From positions 304,001 through 368,000 of the forward strand of contig WPIO01000119.1 of the NCBI GenBank assembly GCA_009760855.2: 64,000 bases of DNA. The letters run 5' to 3'. The translations under genes and the position numbers were made by a program. The stretch is from Cristatella mucedo (Eukaryota; Bryozoa; Phylactolaemata; Cristatellidae). Within the stretch, counting starts at the first letter, position 1; each line of letters begins with the position of its first letter. The notes beneath the pieces are model-generated. The model had not been told where the DNA came from. It did not search any database and saw only the letters and a program-made list of their open reading frames with translations. Positions 24,701 to 36,538 of this stretch are shown piece by piece.

Positions 24701-25063
24701 CTTGTTCAACTGTTAGGCGAACAGCGTTTGAGGAGGCAGTCAGCTGCATATTAAGCAACGTATATTTAACAATGCAGGTACAGTCTCCCACTGCATTGCT
24801 CCGTGATTCGTTATCGACAATCAAAATAAGGATAAGTGTATTGGGAGAAAGACGTTGTACTGGAGGCTTATACAGTCCAAAAGTACTGTCAGCTGTTTCC
24901 TCAGTGATATAGTCAGACTTCTGTGCCATCTTAAACACCAACTTATCATTCCTTGCTCTTTCATCCAAGGAGTAGGTACAATTGAAGTATATATCATGGA
25001 CTGTGTCAATTGAAACAGTGTCATTTCTGCTTGCAATAGCATTGAGAGCCATCGTTGGCTTGC
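24701..25063 (-). CDS. Ig-like domain exon (membrane-proximal, no canonical Trp)
   Basis: A 363-base phase 1-1 exon with acceptor TCTTTTAG (AG at 25065-25064) and donor CAAG|GTACGT (GT at 24700-24699) encodes about 120 residues, the usual size of one Ig domain. Visible elements are a B-strand-like segment DIYFNCTYSLDE with the first cysteine, a C-strand region DKLVFKMAQ where phenylalanine stands in place of the usual tryptophan, and an F-strand-like segment DCTCIVKY with the second cysteine, then a G-strand-like SNAVRLTVEQ. NDT and NCT are possible N-glycosylation sites. A whole domain in one phase 1-1 exon is the classic Ig-superfamily arrangement. It joins upstream to 28958-29062 (junction codon AGC) and downstream to the stalk exon. 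The domain is divergent; a fibronectin-like or other beta-sandwich fold is possible. Confidence 0.75.
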
Positions 25064-25137
25064 CTAAAAGAACCAACCATTTAATTCTTATTTAGTTAGT
25101 GAGAACGTCGTTGCCACTGATGTCTTACGTAGTGCGT

Positions 25138-25161
25138 GTTTATATATATATATATATATAT
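25138..25161. repeat. (TA)n microsatellite
   Basis: About 11 TA units just upstream of the Ig exon at 24701-25063. Confidence 0.9.
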
Positions 25162-25339
25162 GCGTGTATTTATATTACTAATATAACACCATATATACCA
25201 CATAATATACCAACACATAAATGTTAAATGTCATGTTAAAATTAAAACTGTATTTGCTAATTGGCATTTCTAGCTGAGAAGGGAAGAAATTTATATCTAG
25301 CCTTGAAATAAAACCCTAGATTGATCCTCAATCGCTGAG

Positions 25340-26145
25340 CCTAGAGGGAATCAAGTCGTCCTACTTTCAGATACCTAGCTTTGCTAAAGTTCGGGGTTGT
25401 TTAGATAAGGATACCACGCTAAGTTGGTCCATGCATTTGTGAAATGCCGTCTTGACTTCTGTAACTCACTGCTTGCTGGCTTACCGGCATGTGCAATTAG
25501 GTGCTAACTGCTATTGCATCACTGGCAGCTAGGCTTGTCTGTCGTGAGCTGCTCAGTTGCCACATCACCAAAATTCTCGCCGACCTGCAATGGCCCCGAT
25601 TGAGCAACCGATCGACTTCAAGGCTTTGTCGCTCACTTTTAGGTAACTTCGTTCTTTGGCTCCAGCCTATCTTTCATATCTACTCCCCACCCAGGCCAAG
25701 TATCGTACCACCAGCTTGTTGGAATCCAACGGTTTACCAATACCTCATACAAACCTGAAATCCTTTGAAGACCGTGCATTTAGTTCCTATGCTCCCAAAG
25801 CCTGGAACTCACTCACGACTTGCATCAGAACATCCCCTGACTTGACCACATTAAAAAAGACATTTAAAACATATCTCATTAGGACAGCATTTAGTGGGTC
25901 CCTGTGATCCGTCCTTCACGTGCTTGTGCATGGTGACACTGTGCATGCTGCCACTACCAATACTTGCATGCTGACCTTGTACATGTCATTCCTAACCATG
26001 TTATTCATGTTGCTTATCAAGCGTGATTTTACTCACAATTCCATCGCGTTTCCCTTTGTAGCAAATGTAAAAGGCCCAGAAATAGATTGAGTGCTGTAAG
26101 GGCGCTTTATTAATTACATTATTATTATGATTATTAAAAGAACGG
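25340..26145 (+). repeat. LINE1 3' copy
   Basis: C-terminal coding blocks including CTCGCCGACCTGCAATGGCC and an 83-codon frame (25656-25907) with RAFSSYAPKAWNSLTTCIRT and a FKTYL end, then 3' UTR, hairpin and ATT tail at about 26116-26135. Confidence 0.88.
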
Positions 26146-26504
26146 GACTAAGCACAGAGCTCAGACGGAACTCTAGACTGAATCCACATTTTCCGACTGC
26201 TAGGTGGAATAGATCTGCTGATGCCAAGTATAACTACTATTACAAATAACCCCTTAGCTATAGGCTATGTCACTGTACCTTTCCATTAGATAGTGGTTAG
26301 GTAGAATGGCAGAATTAAGGAAGTGAATTACACAACTTGAAACCAGCAGAGCCAAGGTGTTTGTCACTGAATGTCTGTACGCAGATTATTGAAGAGCTAA
26401 ATCATCTTCCATTTGGGACCTGAAGAGGCCGGACGCTGAAACTGGTTCAGGAGCTCCAATAATTGTAAAGATGCCAAGCATTTTATTCCTTTTGTTTAGG
26501 AAAC

Positions 26505-26620
26505 GTGCTGACCCTAACCATTTAATGGCTTTTCCCTTTGCAGCAAATGTTAATCACCTAATTTTAGTTAAGTTTGCTGAGGGAGCTTTATCAAGGATGT
26601 TATTATTGTTATTATTATAA
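26505..26620 (+). repeat. LINE1 3' tail
   Basis: Only the last part of the 3' UTR (CCCTTTGCAGCAAATGTTAA), a decayed hairpin and ATT repeats remain. Confidence 0.65.
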
Positions 26621-27649
26621 GCAGTCGGGATCCACCTGGGTCAGCAAAATGGCTCCACTCTTTATTCCACGACCAGCAGGCAGCCATAATAATTGTATCA
26701 GTAAAGTAAACACACGGTCAAATCTCTGGAATTTGTAAACTTGCGTTGCAGCCGTATTCCTTACCAGCTGCAGTGTCCTAAGAGATTTTCACGATAGCTC
26801 TTCCGCAATGAAAAAGCAGCTATGTACCCAAGACACAACCAAGGAGCTCGTTTAGTATTTTACAAGCCACCGTGGTAACAATAGCCAATCTTAGTTAGAG
26901 ACTGAACGCGATAACTGGCTGTAGAAGCAGTCTTTTTATCGAAGCTTTCGAAATTTCGGCACTTCTTCAAGACGACTCATAGATTAAAAGTACAAGGTGA
27001 CGGCTGCACAGCAGCATCGCCTATTGGAACTGGAGTTTATTGTCTAGCTGCCTGGTTAAGCGGGCTTATGTGTAGGAAATCCATTTGATTAAATTAAAGC
27101 CCCTTGAAATATGATTTCGGAAAACATTTGATTCTCGTGAAGGATTAAATACACATAAATTAGCTTGTTATTGACATTGTGTAGGGCTCGATGTTTGACT
27201 AGACTAGTGAATATTATGTGTTATGCTTAAAATATTAAAGGGTATCAAAACCCTTTTGCGTCCTAACTGGTAGATATAAAATACATTTTCATCTATGCAG
27301 TAAACCTCTCAAATTGAGGTTGTATCATGCAATATATTATTACCAATAACAAGTCACGAACATTTTAAGGATAGTCTATTCAAAGAATTCCAAATGAATT
27401 AATAAAATTTATAGTCGATATGCAACAAAGAATTATACGTCCTCTTTCGTATGCAAGGAAAGCTTACAGTTGGTTCAATGCTTTAAAGCTTCCTGTGCCG
27501 GCCGAGGAATTTGTAACTACCACACCAAATAACTTCCCAACAACCTGGACCGATTACCATAATTAAGCGCTGAAGTATTACAGTTTTTTTAACTCTACTT
27601 TGAGGTCCCTTCATTCTTTCACTTTAATATTCAAATCTGAAATACGTTA

Positions 27650-27740
27650 TAATAATAATAGCATTAGCAATACTTTAATATTGAATCTTCAGAGCACTTA
27701 ATCTCTTTTTAGGCATTTTACTCATGCTGCAATGAATTTG
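27650..27740 (-). repeat. LINE1 3' tail
   Basis: AAT repeat, then TTCAGAGCACTTAATCTCTT and TTTAGGCATTTTACTCATGC, the inverted tail and hairpin. Confidence 0.6.
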
Positions 27741-28059
27741 TGATCAAAAGTACAATCAAGCCTAACATGAAAAGACCCGTTTTTCTTACCGGTAGATTTA
27801 GCTTTTCATGTAACTCAATCCGAATTTTTAGGAGCCCATAAACCAAATAATGCCTTGAACTCACAATTGAGAACATTAAAAAGTCTCCCGTGGTAAAGGC
27901 ATTGAAAAAAATTAAGCACCGTCCCTAGCCTTTAAATAGTTGCTGACTCTGCTTAGATTATTATTAGTGAGCTTTCACATCCAGATACGTACATGTGATC
28001 ATCACAACACATAATTGACATGCTTTCATTTCAGTATGTCTATGGTGTCGGAGAAATTG

Positions 28060-28118
<59 letters not shown>
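28060..28118. repeat. (CT)n microsatellite
   Basis: About 29 CT units, with one interruption near the start. Confidence 0.97.
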
Positions 28119-28120
<2 letters not shown>

Positions 28121-28874
28121 TGTCTCGCATATCTCTTGTTAAACTGTTAATATTTTGGGTCTAGTACTGATTCTTGTATTAATAACCATGTGGAAACTTG
28201 ATTCCAGCATTTAAAATAACATGTTACACTTTTGGGTTTTACCTCACCCCAATTCAGCGGTCTTATGTATTGTCTTCTTTGTAAGCTCACTGCTGCTGGG
28301 CACCGACAGAGAACGGTAATCACTTCGGCTTCCACCTTCCGATGGCACCTTTATTCAGCTTATCAATCTATTAATCGCCTTGGTGATCCTGGGCAACAGA
28401 TGGAGTCTACTTTTTGAGGTTAATTTTTAGTGTTTTGCCATTTTCTTTTATTAAAGATCCCTATTTCAAAACTTGGTAATTTACAAACATAGCTATCACT
28501 ATCGATTTACTTTGAATTAACTCGTGATTGAATGAATTCAGCTATTATGATGGAAGATCTGTATCAGACATACCTCTGATTATTAATATACAAGTGCAAG
28601 TTCTGATAAAAATTTATTTGGCTAAACAAAATGCAAGTTATGAGGTATTACTGTTTATATATGTATAAACGCAAGTAAATACATTCTCCTCGAAGAAACG
28701 AAGCTTAGACAATGACATTTGTGCACAGACACTTAAAATAATAGGTATGTACACACTGCAGAAAAAGATATGGGCTATACATTTAAGATGATTTTTTGAA
28801 TCTAAATGAATCAAAGTTAAGCCTTAAGGTCGACACAATTTTACATAGTGAGTATTTTAGCTATAGGTACATAC

Positions 28875-28943
28875 CAGTTGTACCTGTAAATAGCCCTATT
28901 CCGTCTGTTAATTCAATGGCCCACCAATGCAACCAGTCCACAG
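28875..28943 (-). other. Candidate alternative exon 14 nt downstream of the Ig second-half exon
   Basis: Acceptor TTTACAG (AG at 28945-28944) and donor AACTG|GTATGT (GT at 28874-28873) bound 69 bases open in phase 1-1, reading VDWLHWWAIELTDG then a Gly/Thr-rich end. HWW recurs just before the helix in the exon at 7068-7393. The gap to the donor at 28957 is only 14 bases, too short for an intron, so it could only be used instead of the upstream exon. Low support. Confidence 0.22.
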
Positions 28944-28957
28944 CTGTAAATACTTAC

Positions 28958-29062
28958 TGTATATAATCATTCTTATACTGTGTGCAGTTGTTCCATATGT
29001 ATTACTTGCATAGCAAGTCATGACTCCAGTGTCCCGTAATTCAACATTTGTAATAATTAACC
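28958..29062 (-). CDS. Second-half exon of an I-set-like Ig domain
   Basis: Acceptor TTGCTGTAG (AG at 29064-29063) and donor ACA|GTAAGT (GT at 28957-28956) bound a 105-base phase 1-1 exon of 34 whole codons. It carries the textbook E-F-G strand signature LIITNVELRDTGVMTC followed by YASNTYG and a G strand ending RMIIY. D-x-G and the second cysteine are present; methionine replaces the usual tyrosine two before the cysteine. Its missing first half is supplied exactly by the exon at 38905-39325, which stops in phase 1 about 23 residues after its tryptophan. Reading through the donor meets TAA after 13 residues, which would give a truncated soluble product. Confidence 0.85.
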
Positions 29063-29559
29063 CTACAGCAACAAGAAAACATCAATGTGGATCTAGATTT
29101 CAAAGTAAAAATGAAGATCAACCGTTTAAGGCTCTTCTGATGATGTAATACAATAGAGGATGCTAAATCAGTTATTATTTTATTTTGTATTTTAATGCAA
29201 ATGAAAAACACAGCCTTACCTATGCTTAGATTCCATATAATTCCTAATCACACTAAAATCGCTCAACTTCTTTGCAGCTTATATAGCTGACATCTACTTT
29301 ATCTCTGATTCTCAGCCTAAAGTATGTTTAATTATGGCTAAACCTTAACTGGACGTAGTGCTGATATTCTCATATATATAGCAACGAACTCAGATTGAAT
29401 AAATATAAAACAAACTTTTTAGTCGTTGGGAGACTACATGTAACTCGGAAATTCGAAAGAGTAACGTTTTAAATTGGCTATGACAGAATATCTCTTGTTA
29501 TATCTGTGTGAAATCCCGACAGCCTATTCAAAAATGACCGATCCTGTGTGCCAACATTA

Positions 29560-29710
29560 GCTTCTCAGTCAAGTCCGCCTCTTTTTAGTTATATAACATT
29601 ACTCAAACTAGGACTTTCTTAGACATGGATACAGCTTCGAAATTGGTCCGTGAGTTTGTTACATCCCGTCTTGACTTCTTTTACTTACTGCATCTTTATC
29701 TATGTTAAAA
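29560..29710 (+). repeat. LINE1 coding fragment
   Basis: CAGTCAAGTCCGCCT, CATTACTCAAACTAGGACTT and CATCCCGTCTTGACTTCT match the central C-terminal region of LINE1. Truncated on both sides. Confidence 0.6.
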
Positions 29711-29957
29711 TTAAAAACAAACACTATTAATTCATCTAGAAATTTATTATCATGCATTTTGACTGGTCTTGAAAAATATATATATTAACATTCACTGTGA
29801 TTTAGCGGTTAGTCTTTTACACGGTCTTCCATTTCACTAGAGCAGCACTAACACAGTACTGAAACAGTCTTACAGCTAACGTGATTTCTTAGTGGAAGAT
29901 TTAAGAGCTTCAGTTTCAATTGGTGACAATCATCGCAGAGCATATGTGGTAATGAGT

Positions 29958-30146
29958 AGTCTGGGCTCTATGCTTGGTAAAATTCCTTTCACAATGTAAA
30001 CTGTATATCTTGTGGATATGATCTCAAACCGCGATATAATCTCTGTATCCCAATGAAACTCAGCTGTACCTACGATTTTATCCCTACTAGCTTTACAGCA
30101 GGTCAGACTCTTTATAGTCCCAGGGTGTGTGCATGCATTTCTGAAA
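29958..30146 (-). pseudogene. Possible relic Ig first-half exon inside an intron
   Basis: An acceptor-like CATTCCTTAG precedes an open frame containing GTIKSLTCCKAS and AEFHW, which aligns with STVKLTCLVE and GFFW of the real exon at 38905-39325. A run of about 38 residues then leads to a stop near 29930 and no phase-1 donor follows the tryptophan, so it cannot splice cleanly to 28958-29062. It lies in the intron between those two exons. I read it as a decayed duplicate of the first-half exon; chance resemblance is possible. Confidence 0.33.
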
Positions 30147-30359
30147 TACACTAAGGAATGACGGGAAACTTACTCAAAGTGAATATTACATTCCACAACG
30201 CACTTCCTGTTGATGTAACATATTTGCTCGAATGGGACATGATCGTATTACTTAGATTGGGCTTCAGCTGATACATTCTTGTAGTATCTGCACCAAAGGT
30301 AGGCATCTCTTCCCGAATCCTCCATGTCTCTAGACAATTCTATCACATCCTCAGCCAAA

Positions 30360-31370
30360 TTTGCTACTTTTTACTAGGTAACCAAGCATAAAACTCGGGT
30401 CTAATCAGAGGAGGACGCGAATTTGAAATCGGTCCATGCGTTAGGGACATACCTTTTCGACTTTTGTAATTTACTGCTAGCAGTCTACTTGTCTAAGCTC
30501 AAATTGCCTTCTCCAGCATATCTTCTGTTGAATCTGCACGAAACGTTGGTGTTGTGTTTAAGAGTGACCTTTGTCAAACGACCAGATGAACTCCACAGTC
30601 AAGTCTCCTTTCTATTAGCTACATAACATTGCTCAAACTCGGACTTACTTATACATGGATACAGCATCAACATTGTACTGTGCACTTAGGACATCCTGGA
30701 TAGACTTGTGTAAATCACTGCTTGCTGGTCTAACGGCCTGTGCACTCAGGATCTTACAGCTGGTGCAAAACTCGGAAGCTATGCTTGTCTGTCGTGAGCG
30801 TCGCAGTTGCCACATCACAGCTCTTCTCAGCGATCTCCACTTGCTACCAGTTAAGCAAGGCATCGGCTTAAAGGTTTTGTCGCTCGCTTTTAGGTCCCTT
30901 CGTTCTTCGTACCCAGCCTATCTAGCAGATCTACTATCCCACCAGGTTAAACACCATACCACCGGCTTTTCGGAATCTAACTGCTTAGCCTTACATCGTA
31001 CATATCTCAAATAATTTGGAGACTGCGCTTTTAATTGGTAGGTTCTCAAAGCCTAGATTTATCTCTCGAGTTGCTTCAAAACATCACCTGACTTGTCCAC
31101 AAGATCACATCTATTTGTCACAGCATTTAGTGGGTCCACGTGATTCATCCTGTATGTGCTTATAGTTTCTGACACTGCATGCTACCACTAACCAAGCTTG
31201 CATGGTGATCCGGTGCATGTAGCTCATAACTATGTTATTATTGTTATTTTTAGAGCATGCAAGCACTAGCCCTTCGATCTTGCTTCCTTTCCAGCGAATG
31301 TAAAGTGCATATAAAAAGATTTAGTTCTCTGAGGGATCTATATCAAATGCATTTTTATTATCAGGCACGT
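30360..31370 (+). repeat. Two nested LINE1 fragments
   Basis: A short piece (about 30360-30490, GGTCCATGCGTTAGGGACAT) is followed by a longer copy that starts further upstream in the element (CCAGCATATCTTCTGTTGAA) and runs to the 3' end at about 31370. The longer copy keeps a 119-codon frame (30655-31014) with an LLSDLHLLPVKQGIGLKVL segment. Confidence 0.75.
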
Positions 31371-31399
31371 AGAGTTGTAAAACAAATCTGAAGCTTAAC

Positions 31400-32045
31400 T
31401 CGTCTCTAGTGAATTCACAGGTGGTGAGTTTTGCCACTCATCGCCGAACCGCACGGTCAGCTTATTGACTTTGAGGTTTATTCAGTCACGTTTGAGTACT
31501 GTATTCTGTTTCCTTCAGCCTATCAATGCGACTTACTCCGAACCATTCTAGTCATCCTACAACACGTTCCTGTCTACCAAGTCTTCCAGCTTAGCCTTTA
31601 TTGAACCTCAGATCTCCTGAAAGCAGTGCCTTTACCTTGTTGGCTCTGAAGGCCTGGAACGCATTCTGATTCAAATCACGACTACCCTTGGCATGAAACA
31701 ATTAAAAAAGAATGTAAGAATACATCTATTCCTTGCAACATTAGATGGCTGCTTAGGATTTGCTTTTTAGTTATTGATGGGTGGTCGCATTGTGCATGCT
31801 TCCATTAGCCATATTAATTAATATTGACAGTTTACATGTACCACTTAAAATTGTAATTATAACAGCTATAATAAATTGGACCAGCACAATCAGAGAACCT
31901 TTCTAGGCACATTACAAGTGCTCTAAACTGTGGTCATGTTTTCTCTACAGCATACGTTAGATGCCTGCAAAGATAAGCATTTTTCCTACTAGGTTATAAG
32001 AGATGTAATGCTGTCGTTGTGATTATGATAATCAAACCCTACAAA
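31400..32045 (+). repeat. LINE1 3' copy, strongly decayed
   Basis: Recognisable only in scattered blocks (GACTTTGAGGTTTATTCAGT, CTCTGAAGGCCTGGAACGCA, TGCATGCTTCCATTAGCCA) in the correct order and spacing, directly after another copy in the same orientation. Confidence 0.5.
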
Positions 32046-32418
32046 GGCCAGTAAATGAAAATACGGACATATTTTTTTTACAAAAAATTTTAATATAGCC
32101 TAGTAATTTGAAAGTATTGAAACATTTATTCAAATACGTGTATACTGTTTTACAAAGCTACAAAAACTTCAATGAATTTAATTGTAAAGTGTACAAAACA
32201 TTTACCAGACAAATAACCACAGGGTGGCTATGAATTACATAAAGATCAATACTGTACAGTTATTGATGTGCATCCTCATTTGAAGCCAATTTTATTATTT
32301 ATGTAAGTTTATTGCTCCTAATTGGGATACAGGCTTGTCGTCTATGGTCTACAAAGCTTTGGTTTTTAGAGAACAATTCGTGTTATGTTCTCACTGTAAA
32401 AGAAACAGAGCCTCCCGC

Positions 32419-32600
32419 TTATGGATTAAGGTTGTCAATTTTTTGCTTTAAGCAAAACCAATTTGCTTTAGCTATATTCAATTGTTGATAGCCTTGGTAG
32501 AACTTGTCAATTTTAATTTTTGTGGTTTCCCTGTCGCCAGTCGAACAGTAAAAAGACATACCAGAGCCGAGAGTTACGGAAGTCCAGGACTCGATGTGTC
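32419..32600 (-). pseudogene. Possible relic of an Ig B-strand region
   Basis: The minus-strand frame contains VTLGSGMSFYCSTGD, a pattern like an Ig A'-B strand, after an acceptor-like CCACAAATAG. The entry phase would be 2, no tryptophan follows at the expected spacing, and no GT donor occurs before the stop at 32419-32421. It sits in the same large intron as the relic at 29958-30146. Weak support; it may be chance. Confidence 0.25.
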
Positions 32601-33031
32601 TATTTGTGGTCACCATAATAGAAAGTGGCATTTAAGTGTATATTCAGCCCCCAAGGATTGAAATCGATACCTGGGGCAACTTTTATAGTGAGGAACAGAT
32701 CAAATGGTTACGCGCAAGGCCAACTCTGGCTCAATTATTCTGTCATTGAGAAAATATAATATATAGTCAATTTTGAGTTTGAAATCAATTTTTAATTGTA
32801 TACTAAGCAATAAGATGAATATTTACTGAAAAATGGCCAGTAAATCGAGCGAATTAATTATCTTACTCTACTTTGATTATCTAAATGCCGGATTTAGGTG
32901 CTGCAATTTTAAAGAAGTTTTCATCACTGAAAAGTCATTGAGTTTAATGAAATGAAAAAGTATTACTAATAGAAACGTAAGTGACTAACAGTCAAGTCTA
33001 AATCCCCCTAATAGCCCAAATAGTCATTTAC

Positions 33032-33033
<2 letters not shown>

Positions 33034-33077
<44 letters not shown>
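33034..33077. repeat. (AT)n microsatellite
   Basis: About 22 AT units, self-complementary, followed by a purine-rich GGGAGGGAGACAGGGAG stretch. Confidence 0.97.
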
Positions 33078-33080
<3 letters not shown>

Positions 33081-33454
33081 GGAGGGAGACAGGGAGCTAG
33101 AGAGATTAACTCTGGAATCTCAATTTAGCACCAATAGGCATACATTAATCTGGCAAACAGATATTAATATAGTTTTTTTGCACGCGCTATTCCAATGCAC
33201 CTAATAATGATTGTATTGTTTCCATGACCCAACAATATCATAAAGACTGATACGTTAAAGGTACAAGTTAAAATGATTTCAGTTTCTCGTTTAATCTAGT
33301 AAAGTCAGAGGCTGAAATAATGATCACCTTAATAAATCACTTGCGTTTATCAAGGAATGACTGCTTATACATTTCTATGATAATTCTGATAATCAAAGCA
33401 GGTATCTAGAAAAGGCGAGACTTTGTTGAAATTGTAATCAAGAGGGAGCTTGCT

Positions 33455-33640
33455 AATGACTCTATAAAGTGTTGCCTCTAACCAATCAGACTTGTAGACA
33501 CTCTACCGTTACCACTAATCATTTAATTAAGCTTTTTTACAGCATACGTGAAGTACCTTGAAATTGAGTAGGTTATCTGACTGAGCTATATGAACGTGCC
33601 ATTATTACTCTTATTCTTATTCTGAAAAGGGAGTGCAGGC
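33455..33640 (+). repeat. LINE1 3' tail, decayed
   Basis: TACCACTAATCA, TTTTTACAGCATACGTGAAG and a hairpin-like stretch with an ATT-rich end follow the family order. Confidence 0.4.
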
Positions 33641-34079
33641 GACGAACGGTTTGGTCTCACGAAAGAGCCCTCCTAATATATGGCTACTAGGAAAAATACA
33701 AAAGTTTCCACTGCTAGGGTATTTAAAAGAAATTTTAAAATCATCAGTCGGTATTTTCGGTACTTATTAAAGCTGTAAATTGTTTTTAATTTACCTGAAA
33801 GTATCGCAACTATTTCCTAAGTACTTTCCGTTGTTCTCCGGCCTAGATGAGCTTGAAAGACTGTTTCAGAGCAAAAATATGTGGTTAGACGCAGTTTTAC
33901 TTGGAGATTGAAAGTTGTAACCCATTAAAGTGAGCTTGACGATGAATGACCTTGAAATGTACGTGAAAGCAAAACTAAATCTCGACGTTCAGTTCGGAAT
34001 TAACTGAGCGTTTACTAATCGACAGCATTAGCTCCACATTGACAATCTGCTCAATTTAGATTAGTCTAGACAGAAAGAC

Positions 34080-34690
34080 TGCCAATAAGTCGTCGCTGTG
34101 GCCACATTACTCTACTTCTTGCCGACCTGCACTGGCTACCAGTGAGGCAACGGATTGACTTCGAGGTTTTGTCGCTCACTTTTAGGTCCCTTCATTCTAT
34201 GGCTCCAGCCTATCTTTCAGATATACTACCCCATCAGGCCAAGCATCGTACCACTCGCTTTTCTTAATCCAACACTCTATAAATACCTGGTACAAACCTT
34301 AAATCCTTTGGAGACCGTGCATTTAGCTCGTATGCTCCCAAAGCCTGGAACTCCCTCCCGACCTGCGTCAGAACATCCCCTGACCTGACCACATTTAAAA
34401 GAAACTTAAAAACACACCTATTTAGGACAGCATTCAGTGGGTTCCTGTGATTAGTCCTTGTTGTGCTTATGCGTGCTGACACTGTGCATGCTGCCACTAA
34501 CCACATTTGCATGCTGACCCTATGCATTTCACCCCTAACCATATTTTTCATTTTGTTTGTTTTTCAAGCATGATTTTACTTACTATTCTATTGCATATCA
34601 CTTTGCAGCAAATGCAAAGCGCCTAGAAAGAGATTAAGTTCTCTGAGGGTGCTTTATCAGGTGCAATATTATTATTATTATTATTAAGTA
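34080..34690 (+). repeat. LINE1 3' copy
   Basis: Starts at GCCGACCTGCACTGGCTACC and proceeds through the C-terminal coding end (AAGCCTGGAACTCCCTCCCG) and a well-preserved 3' UTR to the hairpin and an ATT tail at 34666-34687. Confidence 0.9.
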
Positions 34691-35275
34691 ACCCCTTATG
34701 ATTCACCAGTCGTTATTGACACTTTGTCTCGATTTATGTTGCTCATTACCGGCAGCTGATCATGCTGAGCAATGAGGCGCTGCCCCGATATCTCAAACAA
34801 AGCAAGCTATGCGAGGCTATTCTGCAATGAACTTAGCCGTTGCACTGCTCTTCTGTCTATCCAATCTGGCTAAGCATCAAGCAGTGCGTTTGACTTATAG
34901 GTTTTCTTTTGACCGAATGCTTTGTCAATTTCTTCTACTCCTTCAAAAGTATCAATTGCTCGAGAAACTCAAATTATTCTGTTGCTCCTGAAGTGCGATT
35001 CTAATGATTTGAATTTTTATTTGAAGTCAGTTGTGACGGTGCCTTTGCTTAATGTGCTTCCCACGCTTATCAATTGATCCCGTCTGATGCAACCACTATC
35101 CACGAATTCGTGCCATTAAAAGGAAGCTGCAAACGCCACTCTGTGTGCAAGAAGTGTATTGGTCTTTAAAATCTGCTCTTTTTGTGGCAATGATAGCTGT
35201 GATTGTGCATTCGACTGATATCCTATTTACATGCTTCATGCAAAATATACCGAAGATATCTAAGAGTTTATTATG

Positions 35276-35560
35276 CACCTATTTAGGACAGAATTTAGTG
35301 GGTCCCTGTGATTCGTCGTTCATGTGCTTATGTGTGCTGAAACTGCGTATGCTGCCACTAACCACATTTGCATGCTGATCCTGTGCATGTCACCCCTTAC
35401 CATGTTATTCATTTTATTTGTTTATCAAGCATGATTTTACTTGCCATTCAATTGCATTTTCCTTTGCAGCAAATGTAAAGCGCCTAGAGAGAGCGTGAGT
35501 TATTTGAGGGCGCTTAATCAAGTGCATTAATAATAATAATAATATTATTATTATTAATAT
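35276..35560 (+). repeat. LINE1 3' end
   Basis: From CACCTATTTAGGACAGAATT through the whole 3' UTR and hairpin to an AAT/ATT-rich tail. The 580 bases before it (34690-35275) may be a more decayed continuation; only scattered blocks match. Confidence 0.85.
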
Positions 35561-35842
35561 TACTTGTAGTATTATGAATGCAATAATTCTGGATGGTAAT
35601 ATAACAATAGGTTTATTTGTATATATTTTAAGTATTAGTAATCAGACTGGAATCATCAGTATTTCTAAAAAAGGCAATCATTAAATTTGTGTGTGAAGGT
35701 TGTGATTCTGCAGGATAGCTATTACTTTTGCAATCCAACGTTTTGATATTTGAGAGATTTCAGGTAAAATAAGCTAGAACATAAACTACTAGACTGCAAG
35801 TGTAGAAAATCATGAAAGTGCTGTCAAGCAGTCGTGAAGCGC

Positions 35843-35957
35843 AATAATAAAAATAAAAATAATAATAATAATGATAATAATAATAGAGCACTTGGCAAAG
35901 CGCCCTCAGAGAACTCAATCTATTTCTAGGCACTTTACATTTGCTGCAAAGGGATAT
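35843..35957 (-). repeat. LINE1 3' tail
   Basis: AAT repeats, hairpin (AAGCGCCCTCAGAGAACTCA ... TTCTAGGCACTTTACATTTG) and the first part of the 3' UTR, inverted. Confidence 0.8.
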
Positions 35958-36079
35958 GTCAATAATTCTAAGCTGCATTTTCAGCCGCCATAAACACTTA
36001 CAAAACTCCTTGATTCTAATCGAACTAGTTCTCTTTGACCTTTGTAGGCAAATGGTTGAAAAATGTAGTCCTTGCATAT

Positions 36080-36395
36080 TCTGATTAAAGTCCTGACATC
36101 CTCTAACCTGATCACAGTAAGCAAAAAGCTAAATGCGGCTGTTTCTCACAGTATAGGTGGGTCCCTGTCATTTTTTTCTTTTTGTGCCTATGTATGCTTG
36201 CACTGTGCAGGCTACTGCTAGCACTAACTATATTTATAGGTTGGTAATGTACACGTGGCAGCCTAACATCTTATTCTTGTTGAACGTTTGCATGTTACCA
36301 CTACCAATTTCCTCAAATTTGCTTTTATATAAATATGTAAAGTGGGTAGAAAGACATCAGTTTCTCAGACGGTGGAAACAAATTTAATATTACTA
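36080..36395 (+). repeat. LINE1 3' end, decayed
   Basis: GTGGGTCCCTGTCATTTTTT, GCACTGTGCAGGCTACTGC and GTAAAGTGGGTAGAAAGACA occur in family order. It ends in a short ATTATT stretch. Confidence 0.6.
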
Positions 36396-36504
36396 TTATT
36401 AGTTCGATTAAGCAATTACTTTCTGCCGAAAAAGATCATGGATGATTATAATACTGATGGTGAAGTACAATTTCACTAATTCTAGTAAGCCACTGTTTCC
36501 TCAT

Positions 36505-36538
36505 TACATACATACATTACATTACATTACGTTACATT
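36505..36538. repeat. Short (CATTA)n-like tandem repeat
   Basis: TACATACATTACATTACATTACGTTACATT shows about five imperfect five-base units. Confidence 0.8.

Noticed and set aside
28147-28335. Minus-strand frames near 28.2 kb, one with a tail-like SRSDYRSLSVPSSSELTKK segment
   Set aside because: No pyrimidine-rich acceptor precedes it and the possible donor gives phase 2; probably chance.
29220-29310. Strong donor CATAG|GTAAGG on the minus strand
   Set aside because: The only open frame before it is about 20 codons, without a good acceptor or Ig similarity.
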